Notes: generated from the letters alone by a model not told the origin. Counted from the first letter of the stretch, positions 9,502-19,287 are shown. The stretch: 64,000 nucleotides of DNA from Mycobacterium ostraviense (GCF_002705925.1 NZ_NKRE01000001.1:5854303-5918302); one strand, 5' to 3'. Program-made: numbers and translations.

Positions 9502-11646
9502 ATGACTGAGCTCGCGCCCTCGCTGGTCGAACTTGCCCGCCGACTCGGCATCGCCACCGAATACCAGGACTGGACCGGCCACGACGTGCGTGTCTCCGCG
9601 GAAACGCTGGTGGCGGTGCTTGCTGCGTTCGGCGTTGCCGCGCGCACCGAGGAGGAGCGCAACACCGCGCTGACGGAGCAACTCCGGTCGTACTGGGCCC
9701 GTCGGCTGCCGGCCACCATCGTCGCTCGCGCCGGCGCGCCGACGCGGTTCTGGGTGCACGTCACCCACGGCGCGCCGGCCGACGTGTGGTTGTGCCTCGA
9801 GGACGGCACGGTACGCGGCGGGGTGCAGCAGATCGACAACTTCACCCCGCCATTCGACCTGGACGGACGCTGGATCGGCGAAGCCAGCTTCGTGCTGCCC
9901 GCCGACCTACCGCTGGGGTATCACCGCGTGCAGCTGCGCTCCGGCGACGACGAGACCAGCACCGCACTCATCGTCACGCCGGACTGGGTCGGGCTGCCGG
10001 AAAAACTCGGCAACCGCCGAGCCTGGGGCCTGGCCACCCAGCTCTACAGCGTGCGGTCCCGACGGTCGTGGGGTATCGGCGATCTCACCGACCTGGCTGA
10101 CCTGGCGCTGTGGTCGGCTTACCGGCACGGCGCCGACTATGTCCTGGTCAACCCGCTGCACGCGGCGACACCGACAACACCCATGGAGCCGTCGCCGTAC
10201 CTGCCGACCTCGCGGCGCTACTTCAACCCTCTCTACCTGCGTGTGGAGGCTATTCCCGAGTTCGGCGAGCTGGCCAAGCGCAGCCGAGTCCGGCAACTGC
10301 GCACCGACGTGCAGCAGCGGGCGGACCGGCTCGACACCATCGACCGGGACAGCGCGTGGCGCGCCAAACGCAAGGCTCTCGAGCTGATCCACCGAGTGCC
10401 GCGATCGGCAGGGCGCGAGCTGGCCTACGCCGCGTTCCGGTCCCGGGAGGGCCGTGCCCTGGACGACTTCGCCACCTGGTGCGCACTTGCCGAGAAGTAC
10501 GGCGGTGACTGGCATCGATGGCCGAAGTCTTTGCGGCATCCCGATGCCCCCGGCGTCGCCGGTTTCGTGGACAAACACGCCGACGCGGTCGATTTCCACC
10601 GGTGGCTGCAATGGCAGCTGGACGAACAGCTCGCTGCGGCGCAGTCCGGGGCCACCCGGGCAGGAATGGCGTTGGGCATCATGCATGACCTCGCCGTGGG
10701 CGTCCACCCCGACGGGGCCGACGCATGGGCCCTGCAGGACGTGCTGGCGTCGGGCGTGACCGCCGGCGCGCCACCGGATGAGTTCAATCAGCTCGGTCAG
10801 GACTGGTCCCAGCCGCCGTGGCGACCCGACCGGCTCGATGAGCAGGAGTATCGACCGTTTCGCGCTCTCATCCGGGCGGTGCTGCGGCACGCGGGCGGAG
10901 TCCGGATCGACCACATCATCGGGCTGTTCCGGCTGTGGTGGATCCCAGCGGGAGCGGCGCCGACTCATGGCACGTATGTGCGATACGACCACGAGGCGAT
11001 GATCGGCATCGTCGCGCTGGAAGCGCATCGGGCCGAAGCGGTCGTCGTCGGGGAGGATCTTGGCACCGTCGAACCGTGGGTGCGTGACTATCTATTCTTG
11101 CGCGGCCTGCTGGGCACCTCAATTCTCTGGTTCGAGCTGGATCGTGACGGAAATGGCGGTCCGCTGCCGGCCGAGCGCTGGCGCGAGTACTGCTTGTCGT
11201 CGGTCACCACTCACGACCTGCCGCCGACGGCCGGATATCTGGCCGGCGACCACGTGCGGCTGCGCGAGTCGCTCGGCTTGTTGACCCAGCCGGTGGAAGC
11301 CGAACTCGATGCGCATCGGGCCGATCAGGACGCCTGGATCGCGGAATTGCGCCGGGTCGGCCTGTTGGCGGACGGGGCCGAAGCCGACCCGGAGCAGACC
11401 CTGTTGGCCCTCTATCGATACCTCGGCCGAACGCCGTCACGCCTGTTGGGAGTTGTGTTGACCGACGCGGTCGGTGACCGGCGGACGCAGAATCAGCCAG
11501 GCACTACCGACGAGTACCCCAACTGGCGGGTTCCACTGACCAGTCCCGACGGCAAGCAGGTGCTGATCGAGGACATCTTCACGGACAAGAGGGCAGCCAC
11601 GTTGGCTGAACTGATGCGAGCCGTGACGGCTCCTGCGGTCACCTGA
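9502..11646 (+). CDS. malQ: 4-alpha-glucanotransferase (amylomaltase)
   Basis: Glycoside hydrolase family 77 enzyme that transfers alpha-1,4-glucan segments between maltodextrins; cytosolic, part of glycogen and maltooligosaccharide turnover. 714 residues. Motifs visible: RAWGLATQLYSVRSRRSWGIGDLTDL at the start of the catalytic barrel, VRIDHIIGLFRLWW with the catalytic Asp, GEDLG with the acid/base Glu, and TTHDLPP. The long N-terminal domain (~150 residues) is typical of actinobacterial MalQ. I start at the ATG at 9502 (MTELAPSL), as in Rv1781c, rather than the in-frame ATG three codons earlier. Adjacent to and divergent from eccB5, the order known in M. tuberculosis. Confidence 0.95.
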   Translation: MTELAPSLVELARRLGIATEYQDWTGHDVRVSAETLVAVLAAFGVAARTEEERNTALTEQLRSYWARRLPATIVARAGAPTRFWVHVTHGAPADVWLCLEDGTVRGGVQQIDNFTPPFDLDGRWIGEASFVLPADLPLGYHRVQLRSGDDETSTALIVTPDWVGLPEKLGNRRAWGLATQLYSVRSRRSWGIGDLTDLADLALWSAYRHGADYVLVNPLHAATPTTPMEPSPYLPTSRRYFNPLYLRVEAIPEFGELAKRSRVRQLRTDVQQRADRLDTIDRDSAWRAKRKALELIHRVPRSAGRELAYAAFRSREGRALDDFATWCALAEKYGGDWHRWPKSLRHPDAPGVAGFVDKHADAVDFHRWLQWQLDEQLAAAQSGATRAGMALGIMHDLAVGVHPDGADAWALQDVLASGVTAGAPPDEFNQLGQDWSQPPWRPDRLDEQEYRPFRALIRAVLRHAGGVRIDHIIGLFRLWWIPAGAAPTHGTYVRYDHEAMIGIVALEAHRAEAVVVGEDLGTVEPWVRDYLFLRGLLGTSILWFELDRDGNGGPLPAERWREYCLSSVTTHDLPPTAGYLAGDHVRLRESLGLLTQPVEAELDAHRADQDAWIAELRRVGLLADGAEADPEQTLLALYRYLGRTPSRLLGVVLTDAVGDRRTQNQPGTTDEYPNWRVPLTSPDGKQVLIEDIFTDKRAATLAELMRAVTAPAVT

Positions 11647-11764
11647 GGATCGTGCTGTTAGCGTCGGATGTCGTGACATCTACGCGGTGCGTCTCCCGCC
11701 CTCGCACGGCGGATGTCCCGGTACTCCCTGCGGCTGATGCCGCTGATCCCCACGGGGCGCACTG

Positions 11765-12652
11765 ATGGCAGCCACGCCCTCAGTGGGGGTGGTCGCCCCG
11801 GTTGCCGCCGGAGTCACCGCGGACCCAGAGTGGATGACCGCCTTCGCGTTGCACCTCGAGGCTTGCAACTTCGAATCGATCATCGTCGCGGAACACACCG
11901 TGCTGGTCACCACGTACGACAGCGTGTACCCGTACGACAGTTCCGGGCGGGTCGGGTTGGCCGCGGACTGCCCAATTCCCGACCCGCTCGATCTGCTCGG
12001 GTTTCTGGCCGGCCGGACGACGCGGCTCGGTTTGGCCACCGGAGTCTTGGTGCTGCCCAACCATCACCCGGTGGTGCTGGCCAAACGCGCGGCGACGATC
12101 GATGCCCTCTCCGGCGGCAGGCTGCGGCTGTGCGTGGGTGTGGGGTGGCTCAAAGAAGAGCTCGAGGCTTGCGGGGCGGAGTTCGACAGCCGGGGCCGCA
12201 GGGCCGACGAACAGTTGGCGGTGCTGCGGACACTGTGGGCCGACCAACCGCACGGCGCTTCTCACCACGGCGAGTTCTTCAAGTTCGACAACGCCATGTG
12301 CTACCCCAAACCGGTTGGGCGGCTTCCGATTCACATCGGCGGGCACAGCCGGGCGGCCGCGCGCAGGGCCGGGCGCTTCGGCGAGGGCTTCCAGCCACTC
12401 GGCGTGGCCGGGCCGCAGCTCGCTGCGCTGATCGCGCTGATGCGTGCGGAGGCGTCCTCGGCCGGCCGCGATCCGGCATCCCTGGAGGTCTCTTTGGGCC
12501 ACCTGGTGACCAAGATCGACAGCGAACGCGCGGCCCTCCTCGTCGATGAAGGCGCCGACCGGATCGTGCTGGGCATGCCGTCGACCACCGATATCGAGCA
12601 GGCCAAAGACATCGTTTCGGCGTGCGCTCAGCGTCTGGGATTGGCTTCGTGA
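11765..12652 (+). CDS. LLM class F420-dependent oxidoreductase
   Basis: Luciferase-like TIM-barrel oxidoreductase of 295 residues, probably F420-dependent. Family features: AEHTVLV near the N-terminus, TTRLGLATGVLVLPNHHPVVLAKRAATID split across the flavin-site strand and helix, SGGRLRLCVGVGW, and IHIGGHS. Such enzymes use F420H2 as the hydride donor on diverse substrates; the substrate here cannot be read from the sequence. Followed after 16 bp by the SnoaL-like gene on the same strand, so the two are probably co-transcribed. I do not recall this gene between malQ and Rv1780 in H37Rv, so it may be accessory. Confidence 0.88.
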   Translation: MAATPSVGVVAPVAAGVTADPEWMTAFALHLEACNFESIIVAEHTVLVTTYDSVYPYDSSGRVGLAADCPIPDPLDLLGFLAGRTTRLGLATGVLVLPNHHPVVLAKRAATIDALSGGRLRLCVGVGWLKEELEACGAEFDSRGRRADEQLAVLRTLWADQPHGASHHGEFFKFDNAMCYPKPVGRLPIHIGGHSRAAARRAGRFGEGFQPLGVAGPQLAALIALMRAEASSAGRDPASLEVSLGHLVTKIDSERAALLVDEGADRIVLGMPSTTDIEQAKDIVSACAQRLGLAS

Positions 12653-12668
12653 GGTCTTTTGAGGTCTG

Positions 12669-13157
12669 ATGACCCCCGCTGAGTCTCTTGCGCCGGCCGA
12701 TCGGCTGGCGCTCAGCGATCTGGTGCATCGGTATGCGGCCCGCGTCGATGATCGTGAATTCGATTCTGCGGCCGCCCTTTTCATTGCGGCAGCCGAGCTG
12801 ACGACACCCGACCCGCCCGCGACACTGACACCGGTCCATTCGCATCGGGGCCAAAAAGCCATCGCCGCCGCCATGGCGGCCGTCGCCCAAACGATGCGTA
12901 CCGAACACGCGATCGTCGGGGAGGTCTATGACAAGGCTCCGCGGCCGGGTGTCGCGCGAGGGCGCATCACCTGCATCGCGCACCATTGGAGCCGGCGCGG
13001 CGATGACCTGGTCGACGTGGTCTGGCATCTGCGGTACGACGACGAGTACCAGCTGACCGATTCGGGCTGGCGAATCAGCAGCCGCACCTTGACGATCAAC
13101 GCCATTGAAAGCCGGCCGGTACGCCGATTGCTGCCGCGCCAGCAACCGTCGACCTGA
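12669..13157 (+). CDS. SnoaL-like / NTF2-fold protein
   Basis: 162-residue cytosolic protein of the SnoaL_4-type NTF2-like superfamily. Typical pattern: LALSDLVHRYAARVDDREF at the N-terminus, then HSHRGQKAI, AIVGEVYD, and the C-terminal sheet DVVWHLRYDDEYQ and GWRISSRTLTIN. Members act as small cyclases, isomerases, dehydratases or ligand binders; no specific reaction can be assigned. It follows the LLM oxidoreductase by 16 bp and probably works with it on the same substrate. Confidence 0.82.
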   Translation: MTPAESLAPADRLALSDLVHRYAARVDDREFDSAAALFIAAAELTTPDPPATLTPVHSHRGQKAIAAAMAAVAQTMRTEHAIVGEVYDKAPRPGVARGRITCIAHHWSRRGDDLVDVVWHLRYDDEYQLTDSGWRISSRTLTINAIESRPVRRLLPRQQPST

Positions 13158-13300
13158 GCGGCTGCTGACTCCGCTTTCATGCGCTTCCATGCCGCGCCAA
13201 GCGAAGTCGTTTGGCCATGCGGCATTTCGGGTAATTCCGAAGGTGCTGACCGACCCCGTCGGTTTGCCGGTGCGGAGACCTCACAGTGGAGGAGGCGTTC

Positions 13301-13606
13301 ATGGGGAGCATCTCGCGCCACGCCATCCACCGACGTCCTTACGCCCACGACTCGGTGGAACGCATCGATGACGCCCTGCACGCGCCCGGTCTGGTTGTCG
13401 TCGCCGGTGCCGTGCTGGCTTTCGTGGTGTCCATCGCCAATTTCGCGCTCGGACAGGTAGGGCTCGGCCTCGCCGCCGCCATCGGCGGACTGCTCTCGTT
13501 CGGCGCCGGTCTGGCTTGGCTTGCCATGGAGCGCAGGCGAGTTCGCGAAGCCGAACGGCAGCGGCCATTCGACCACCAGCAGCGGCCCGAGAGGCCCGAG
13601 AGGTAG
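13301..13606 (+). CDS. Small two-helix membrane protein, UsfY-like
   Basis: 101-residue protein with two adjacent hydrophobic segments (roughly residues 27-49 and 52-70), separated by a short loop and followed by a basic, charged tail (ERRRVREAERQ), so probably an inner-membrane hairpin. The start at ATG 13301 has GGAGGAGG 5 nt upstream; that same purine stretch is part of an alternative in-frame start at 13286. The overall pattern resembles the mycobacterial UsfY family (a small protein found near sigF), but I hold that name loosely. Confidence 0.65.
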   Translation: MGSISRHAIHRRPYAHDSVERIDDALHAPGLVVVAGAVLAFVVSIANFALGQVGLGLAAAIGGLLSFGAGLAWLAMERRRVREAERQRPFDHQQRPERPER

Positions 13607-13615
13607 GAGTGCCGG

Positions 13616-14044
13616 CTACTGCAAGGCTGCGAGGTTGTCCACCGAGTTCTGAATCTCGCGGCGCAGAACCCTGGCGACGAGACGCCCAACCGGCCCGCCG
13701 AGCAGACCGCCTTTCAGGTCAGCCGTCAGACGGAAATCCGACCCCGGATGGTTGGCGGCGACGGTCACCGCAACAGCGATCCGGATTCCGCCCCGACCGC
13801 AGCCATGCAGTTGGATCGAGGTCGGCTCGTCATACTCGGTGACCGTCCAGTGAACGACGTTGCGGAAACCCTTCACCTTGATCAGTGACGAGACGCGGAC
13901 GCCCTCGTCGATCGTCGACGGCACCTCCCCGCGCCACCCCCCGAATATCGTCATCCATTCGTCGAATCGGTGCAGGTCGGAGGCAACTTTCCAGGCGCAC
14001 TCCGGATCGACGTTAGATGACGTTGACACCTCTACACGCGCCAT
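13616..14044 (-). CDS. SRPBCC (polyketide cyclase/START-like) family protein
   Basis: 142-residue helix-grip protein. It begins MARVEVSTSSNVDPECAW, runs through a beta-rich middle (VKGFRNVVHWTVTEYDEP) and ends with a long C-terminal helix (LVARVLRREIQNSVDNLA), the layout of SRPBCC proteins that bind hydrophobic ligands in a central cavity. I take the internal ATG at 14044 because the upstream 20 residues are low-complexity and unlike the family. Convergent with the preceding small membrane protein, 9 bp apart. Function unknown. Confidence 0.75.
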   Translation of the reverse strand: MARVEVSTSSNVDPECAWKVASDLHRFDEWMTIFGGWRGEVPSTIDEGVRVSSLIKVKGFRNVVHWTVTEYDEPTSIQLHGCGRGGIRIAVAVTVAANHPGSDFRLTADLKGGLLGGPVGRLVARVLRREIQNSVDNLAALQ

Positions 14045-14271
14045 GTGTCTACCCGCTCTCTGGTTCGGCGGTCCCGTGCTCCTGACCGGCCGCAGCCGGG
14101 CCATGCGTTCGGGGTTACATACCCGAGCACCGCAGCCCGATAAACTCCGACAATCCGCCGTCGTCTGCCGGCGAGCCGCCGATTCGCGCCGACCAATCCG
14201 GCCTATCGCTGGCCCAATCCCGTTGCCGCAGAACCGGTGCCAACCCAGCGGTTGCCCTCGCCGGCTTGCGG

Positions 14272-14835
14272 CTAAATTCCTTTCCAGGCGGTATCCAACT
14301 GGGCGGCCACGTCGATGACCTGGGCGGCCTGTGACTGCGGTGAATCGATCTCCTCAGCGACGTACTGGGCGATGAACCGCCGGATCTCGCCGTCAACGCC
14401 GGCCAGAATGCGCAGCACCTCCCCACGAATCGATTTGGACGACACGTTGACGGTGATATCGGAGGGCCGCGGTTTGGCGACGTCGACAATCAGCAGCAGT
14501 GGCTCGGCAGCACGTGCGGTGGCGCGCAGCGCGATATCTCCGGCCACCTTGAACCGTTGCTTGTCGAGCCGGAGGTCCAGCAGCAGGTCAATCGACAGCG
14601 GAATGTGAATCACAAATGTGATGAGGTCACCGAGCTTTCGGGTAACCCGCGGCTCGTTGATTTTGACATGCGCGCTGACTTTGGCGATCCCTCCGGGGCC
14701 CTGGGCGATCGGTTCCATGTCGAATTCGCTGCCGGCGATTTCGGCGAATGATGCCGCCACCCGCTCCGGTGTGACGGCAACCTCGAAGAATCTGCGGCCG
14801 AAGTCTTCATAAGTGAGGTAGTCGTGATGTTGCAT
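14272..14835 (-). CDS. Conserved hypothetical protein (Rv1780-like)
   Basis: 187-residue soluble protein, the same length as Rv1780, which occupies this position next to Rv1779c in M. tuberculosis. It starts MQHHDYLTYEDFGRRFFEVAV and has a beta-rich middle (KISAHV-like strands, VIHIPLSIDLLLDLRL) and an amphipathic C-terminal helix, suggestive of a START/SRPBCC-like ligand-binding fold. ATG at 14835 gives the conserved length; another start six codons upstream is possible. No catalytic motif seen. Divergent from the DUF4407 gene with 231 bp between. Confidence 0.8.
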   Translation of the reverse strand: MQHHDYLTYEDFGRRFFEVAVTPERVAASFAEIAGSEFDMEPIAQGPGGIAKVSAHVKINEPRVTRKLGDLITFVIHIPLSIDLLLDLRLDKQRFKVAGDIALRATARAAEPLLLIVDVAKPRPSDITVNVSSKSIRGEVLRILAGVDGEIRRFIAQYVAEEIDSPQSQAAQVIDVAAQLDTAWKGI

Positions 14836-15066
14836 AGGCTTATACCGTCTCACGTCAACTCCCGTAACGGTCGCTGATCGGTTCGCGTCGCGCGAAATTT
14901 GACGTCATTCGACGTCAGATGCACCAGGCGGACCGGTCCCCACCGCCGCGGTGTGATCTGCGACATCTGCCACGCGTTGTGAACAACGCCACAAGCGGCC
15001 GCTTCGATTCGATAAGTCGGGCGGCGGCCTGCCACGCTGGAAGTACCTGGAGGTGTTTGGAGTCTC

Positions 15067-16920
15067 ATGTGCGCCCACGAAAATCCTGATCAGCGCTCGG
15101 CCGTAACCCGGATCGAGGGACTGCTGACCTGGCTCGGCGGCGGACACTGGGGTGAACTCGGTGAGTGTCACGAGCGGTCGACCCACGCCGTTGCCGGGGC
15201 CGTGGTGGCCTTCGGATCCGGGCTGGCCTGGCTGGTGGCGAGCTTGGCGGTGCGCGAATCGACGGGCTGGCCCACCTGGACCGTCGTTGCCGTGACCCTG
15301 GTGTTCGCCCTACTGATCGGCGCGGTGGTCCGCGGTACCGCCGGCGGACCCGGCGTGGACCGGTCCGCCATCGCGGGCCGCGCCGGGGTCGCTCTCGCCG
15401 TCGGTGTCGTGGTCGGCGAGCTGGCCGCACTGGTTGCGTTTTCCGGTGCCATCAACCAGCGACTCGACGAACGGGCCCTACGCAATGCCGACTCTGTGCC
15501 GGCTGTCGCGCAGGCGTCGGCAACGCTGCAACAGTCCCGCGCTGCGCGGGCCGCGCTCGACAACGGGGTCGAACAGGCTCGGGGTCATCTGGACAAGGCT
15601 CTGGTGGTCGCGCGCTGCGAATACCACCCCACACCGGGTTGCCCGCAGACCAGGATCACCGGCGTTCCCGGTCAAGGACCCGAAACACGAACGGCCAACG
15701 AGCTTCTCGCCGATGCGCAGCGTGAATTGGACAACGTGTTGGCGGCTCGCGACCGTCAGGCACCCGAGCTCGACGCCAGGGTGCGCCAGGACCAGGAGGC
15801 CCTCAACACGGCTCGGCAGGCGGTGGTCGCCGGCGCGGGTCGCGGGCTAGGGACACGCTGGGTGGCCATGAACGACGTAACCCTTGCCAGCGCCGGCGCG
15901 TTGGTGCTGCGGGCGCTGCTGATTGCGTTCTTCGCCCTGGTGTATCTGCTGCCGCTGATCCTGCGGCTATGGCGTGGTGAGACGACACATGACCGCCACG
16001 CGGCCGCGCGCGCCGAACGGGACCGCGCCGAACTCGAGGCCGAGACCGCCATCGCGATCAAACGCGCCGAAGTTCGCCGCGCTGCCGAAATCATGTGGGC
16101 CGAGCATCAGCTGACCCAGACCCGCCTGGCGATCGAGGCGCAGGCCGAAATCGACCGGGAACAGCAACGCCGTCGCGTCATCGAAGCGCTGGAGATTCCG
16201 GTGCGCGCGGAGTCGCAGCGTCATTTCGAGGCAGTCGAGCCAGTCGAGGAAGTAGAGGAAGACATGTATCTGCCTATCGCGGCCGAAGCAGAGGCCGCCA
16301 GCCGCGCCGTCGCCCAATTGCCGGCTGGAACAGCGGATCGCCTCGCTCAAACCCCGGAACAGCTTCCGGCGCAGGTCGACTCGGGCGGCACGGTGGCAGC
16401 GGATGAGACCGAGCGCGGCGGCCCGCTGATTCCGTCGATTCCGGACGCCACCAAAGCTGCGGCGCGATGGATTCGGCCGTTGATGCCCCCGTTCGTGGCG
16501 CGGGTGATCGACAACACCACTCAGCCGCTGCGCACCGCACGTCAGGTGTTCGAAGAGGTCGAAGAAATCGCGTTTTCGTTCAAGCGCACCCGCAAGGTCA
16601 CCGTCAACTCCGAGAGTTCCGACAGCGCCGACAGCTCCAACAGCAGACGTGACCAGCCGGCGCCCCAATCCCCCGTTGCCGAGGGCGTGAACCGTATCGA
16701 ATCGTCACGTGGCGAAGCCGATACCGGCAGCTACGACGGAAGCTACGAGAGGCTGAGCCCCAACGAGCGATACCGGCCGTTGGAGCAATCTCCGGAAGAT
16801 CTGGCCGGGTTGCCGATGGGATCGACCGGACGTGCGAAGCGGCGTGAGCTGGTCGGGCGGGAGGGGCCGGCCGAGCTGCGTTCCCCCGATGGTCCGCGTC
16901 AGCTGCCCCCCGGTAAGTAA
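15067..16920 (+). CDS. DUF4407 membrane protein (Rv1779c-like)
   Basis: 617-residue integral membrane protein of the DUF4407 family. Four membrane segments can be seen: ~residues 40-60, 70-92, 103-123 and, after a ~160-residue coiled-coil-prone loop with Cys pair (CEYHPTPGC), ~273-298. A long charged helical region follows (rich in AERDRAELEAETA and IKRAEVRRAAEIMW) and then a low-complexity, probably disordered tail. GGAG lies 4 nt before the ATG. Position and family match Rv1779c. Role unknown; the membrane plus coiled-coil architecture suggests a scaffold or sensor. Confidence 0.85.
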   Translation: MCAHENPDQRSAVTRIEGLLTWLGGGHWGELGECHERSTHAVAGAVVAFGSGLAWLVASLAVRESTGWPTWTVVAVTLVFALLIGAVVRGTAGGPGVDRSAIAGRAGVALAVGVVVGELAALVAFSGAINQRLDERALRNADSVPAVAQASATLQQSRAARAALDNGVEQARGHLDKALVVARCEYHPTPGCPQTRITGVPGQGPETRTANELLADAQRELDNVLAARDRQAPELDARVRQDQEALNTARQAVVAGAGRGLGTRWVAMNDVTLASAGALVLRALLIAFFALVYLLPLILRLWRGETTHDRHAAARAERDRAELEAETAIAIKRAEVRRAAEIMWAEHQLTQTRLAIEAQAEIDREQQRRRVIEALEIPVRAESQRHFEAVEPVEEVEEDMYLPIAAEAEAASRAVAQLPAGTADRLAQTPEQLPAQVDSGGTVAADETERGGPLIPSIPDATKAAARWIRPLMPPFVARVIDNTTQPLRTARQVFEEVEEIAFSFKRTRKVTVNSESSDSADSSNSRRDQPAPQSPVAEGVNRIESSRGEADTGSYDGSYERLSPNERYRPLEQSPEDLAGLPMGSTGRAKRRELVGREGPAELRSPDGPRQLPPGK

Positions 16921-16947
16921 CCCCGGTAAGTAACCCCCGGTAAGTAA
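16907..16947 (+). repeat. Three tandem 13-14 bp units at the end of the DUF4407 gene
   Basis: The unit (C)CCCCGGTAAGTAA occurs at 16907-16920, 16921-16933 and 16934-16947. The first copy supplies the last codons and TAA stop of the DUF4407 gene; the two further copies are downstream. A simple slippage-type minisatellite that duplicates the stop region. Confidence 0.85.
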
Positions 16948-17156
16948 CATGGTGCGACACACGCTGGCCGGCAGCATGCCGGGTCAGGTCGCATAGGATT
17001 CTGTCAGCGATGGTATCTCGGCAGGCGCCATCCTGACGGTGCCACCAGCCAGGCATAACGACGGACAAGGACAGGATCTCGTGGGTCTCTGGACGGCAGC
17101 ACAGGACACGTTCTCACGGTGACATCCCGATCGCCGATCGCAATGCCGGCGGCCTC

Positions 17157-17606
17157 ATGAAGGTCAGCCTTTTCCTGGCGGACGCAGCGCAGGCCGATCC
17201 CCAGTCGGGTAAGGTCCACGCCCTCGGGCTGGGCTGGCGACAATGCCAAACACCCACTCCCCCTTTCGCTTTGGTGCTTTTTTTGGACATCGACTGGGAT
17301 GAGACCAACCAACAGCACAAGTTGACGTGCCAACTGCTGACCACCGATGGAGATCCGGTGGTAGTGACGGGGCCGCATGGCCCGCAGCCCATGCTGTTCG
17401 AAGCCGCCGCCGAGGCAGGCCGGATGCCCGGGGCGATCCACGGCACTTCGGTCCGGATGCCGCTTGCCCTCAACATCCCGCCGGGAATTCCGTTGGAACC
17501 GGGACTCTATGAGTGGCGGGTGGAGGTGGAAGGCTTCGAGCAGGCCACGGCGGTTGAGGCTTTCATCGTGACCGGTGGAGGCCATTCGCCGGTGGCTTTC
17601 GACTAA
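17157..17606 (+). CDS. Conserved hypothetical protein (Rv1778c-like)
   Basis: 149-residue soluble protein, same length and relative position as Rv1778c. It has beta-sandwich character: an N-terminal strand pair (MKVSLFLADAAQ, GKVHALGLGWRQCQ), then ALVLFLDIDWDETN, KLTCQLLTTDGDPV and a C-terminal PLEPGLYEWRVEVEG. This resembles the small actinobacterial proteins annotated DUF6941, but no function is known. Same strand as the DUF4407 gene, 236 bp downstream. Confidence 0.8.
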   Translation: MKVSLFLADAAQADPQSGKVHALGLGWRQCQTPTPPFALVLFLDIDWDETNQQHKLTCQLLTTDGDPVVVTGPHGPQPMLFEAAAEAGRMPGAIHGTSVRMPLALNIPPGIPLEPGLYEWRVEVEGFEQATAVEAFIVTGGGHSPVAFD

Positions 17607-17684
17607 GAATAGTTCTGAAATAGCCAAGTTACCAACTGTTTTCGTAGAATGACGACGCCATCGGCAGGACGGCAGCCTGACGAG

Positions 17685-18929
17685 TTACCGCACTGTCAAT
17701 TCGAGACGTTCGAGGCGGCGCACCAGGATGCTCGGCAACCACTGCCCGACGTCGGCGGCCTCGATTACCGACGTTCGTTCGAGCAGCTGGCGCACGACAA
17801 TCTGGGCCTCCAGGCGTGCCAGCGCTGCGCCGACGCAGAAGTGCGCGCCCTTCCCGAAACTGATGTGGCCCTTGCCTCGTCCGCGGTCAAGGCGGAATAC
17901 ACCTGGTGTTTCGAACTGAGCCGGATCACGGTTGGCCGCGCCCCACAACAGCAGCAGATGCGAGTCAGCCGGCAGGTCGATCCCGGCCAGGCTGGTGTCG
18001 TTTCGCACGTGCCGGTAGTGACCCCGAAAAGGCGCCTCGTAGCGCAGCGTTTCCTCGATAAAAGCTCCCAGCAGGTCCGGGTTGTCGCGCAGCTGCCGCT
18101 GGATGTCAGGACGGGTTGCCAGTATCCAGGTCGCGCTGCCCAGCAACGAGGCGGTCGACTCTCCCCCCGCGGCGAATAGGGTGACCATCATGACTTGGGC
18201 GGTGAGCGTGTCGATTTCGCCTGATGTGCAGGCGGCGGCAAGTTCCCCCAGCAAATTGTCTTGCAGACCGGCCGCCGCCCGGCTGAATTGGTCGGAGATG
18301 TAGCCGCTGAGCTCCATCACGGCGACGCCCGCGGCGGCGAGTTGCTCGTGACTGACCAACCCTTCGAGCAGTTGCGTGGCCGCGTATCCCCACTTCACCA
18401 GCTGAGCCGCGTCCGCGTCGGGCACGCCGATGAGCTGGGCCACGACCATCATCGGCAGCCGGTTGGCCATCGCACCCATCCATTCGATGTGGCCGTGGCG
18501 CAGGCCGTCGACCCAGAGTCGGCTTGCGGTCTGGGCGGCAAACTGTTCTATGGCGCGGATTCGCTTGGCCGCCAAGTGGCGCACCAGCAGCTTGCGATGC
18601 AGTGCGTGGGCGGGATCGTCGGCGGTGGCCAGCACATGGGTCGGCCCGCCGGGCGCGTCCATCTCGAACGGCTTGACGGTTCCGTCGGCCGTGTAGGTCA
18701 TCGTGGCGGTCAGGTTCGAGGAGAAGTCCTCGGGGCGGCTGACGGCTTCGTGCACGGCATCCCAACCGCATACCGCATAGAACGAGGAGTCAGCGATGCG
18801 GTGGACCGTTCCGGCGGCATGCATGCGCTCGTAGAGAGGGTAGGGATCTTGCAGGCATTCGGCACCGAAGAAGGTGTTGGCATCGATGGAGCATGTCCGG
18901 AGTCCGGTGGAACTCATCCGGTGATCCAT
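17685..18929 (-). CDS. cyp144: Cytochrome P450 CYP144
   Basis: Haem-thiolate monooxygenase; 414 residues from the chosen start. Features: I-helix motif around LFAAGGESTAS, ExxR in EETLRYEAPFRG, and the haem loop FGKGAHFCVGAALARLE with the thiolate Cys at ~365. From DANTFFGAE onward it reads like M. tuberculosis CYP144A1 (Rv1777). Start: the frame is open to 19160, but the region before MDHRM is unlike the family; GGAG sits 6 nt before ATG 18929. An N-terminally shorter start (ATG 18917) is also possible; for CYP144A1 a shorter leaderless isoform has been described. No ferredoxin gene is adjacent. Confidence 0.92.
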   Translation of the reverse strand: MDHRMSSTGLRTCSIDANTFFGAECLQDPYPLYERMHAAGTVHRIADSSFYAVCGWDAVHEAVSRPEDFSSNLTATMTYTADGTVKPFEMDAPGGPTHVLATADDPAHALHRKLLVRHLAAKRIRAIEQFAAQTASRLWVDGLRHGHIEWMGAMANRLPMMVVAQLIGVPDADAAQLVKWGYAATQLLEGLVSHEQLAAAGVAVMELSGYISDQFSRAAAGLQDNLLGELAAACTSGEIDTLTAQVMMVTLFAAGGESTASLLGSATWILATRPDIQRQLRDNPDLLGAFIEETLRYEAPFRGHYRHVRNDTSLAGIDLPADSHLLLLWGAANRDPAQFETPGVFRLDRGRGKGHISFGKGAHFCVGAALARLEAQIVVRQLLERTSVIEAADVGQWLPSILVRRLERLELTVR

Positions 18930-19287
18930 CGCCCGCTCCGGGCGACGGCATCGGCGAGGCGAACACTGCACACGGGTGTCATTGCGCATCCTTTCTGCGT
19001 GGTATGCACTCGGGCCGATCGACCGAGAATTCATCCGCGGCATGGCTAAGCAGGGACCTTCACCAGAGTGGTCGGTGGATACACCGGGCGTCAACGACGC
19101 GGCGACAATTGAACGACAATTGAAACCGGCATTGCGCGGTGCTGCCTCGGGTTGTCTCACTGTGGCGCTCAGACCTGCGGTGCCGGCGGCGGTGACCGCC
19201 GTCGCCGTCTCAGGTTCGAGAAAAGCCAGCTGCTTTTCCGTTGGCGCAGAACCGGGCCGTCAGCGTCGCATTGCGGCTCGGCGTTGC

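Noticed and set aside
14115..14489. 124-codon open frame opposite/overlapping the Rv1780-like gene
   Set aside because: Low-complexity Pro/Arg/Ser composition; shadow of the conserved gene.
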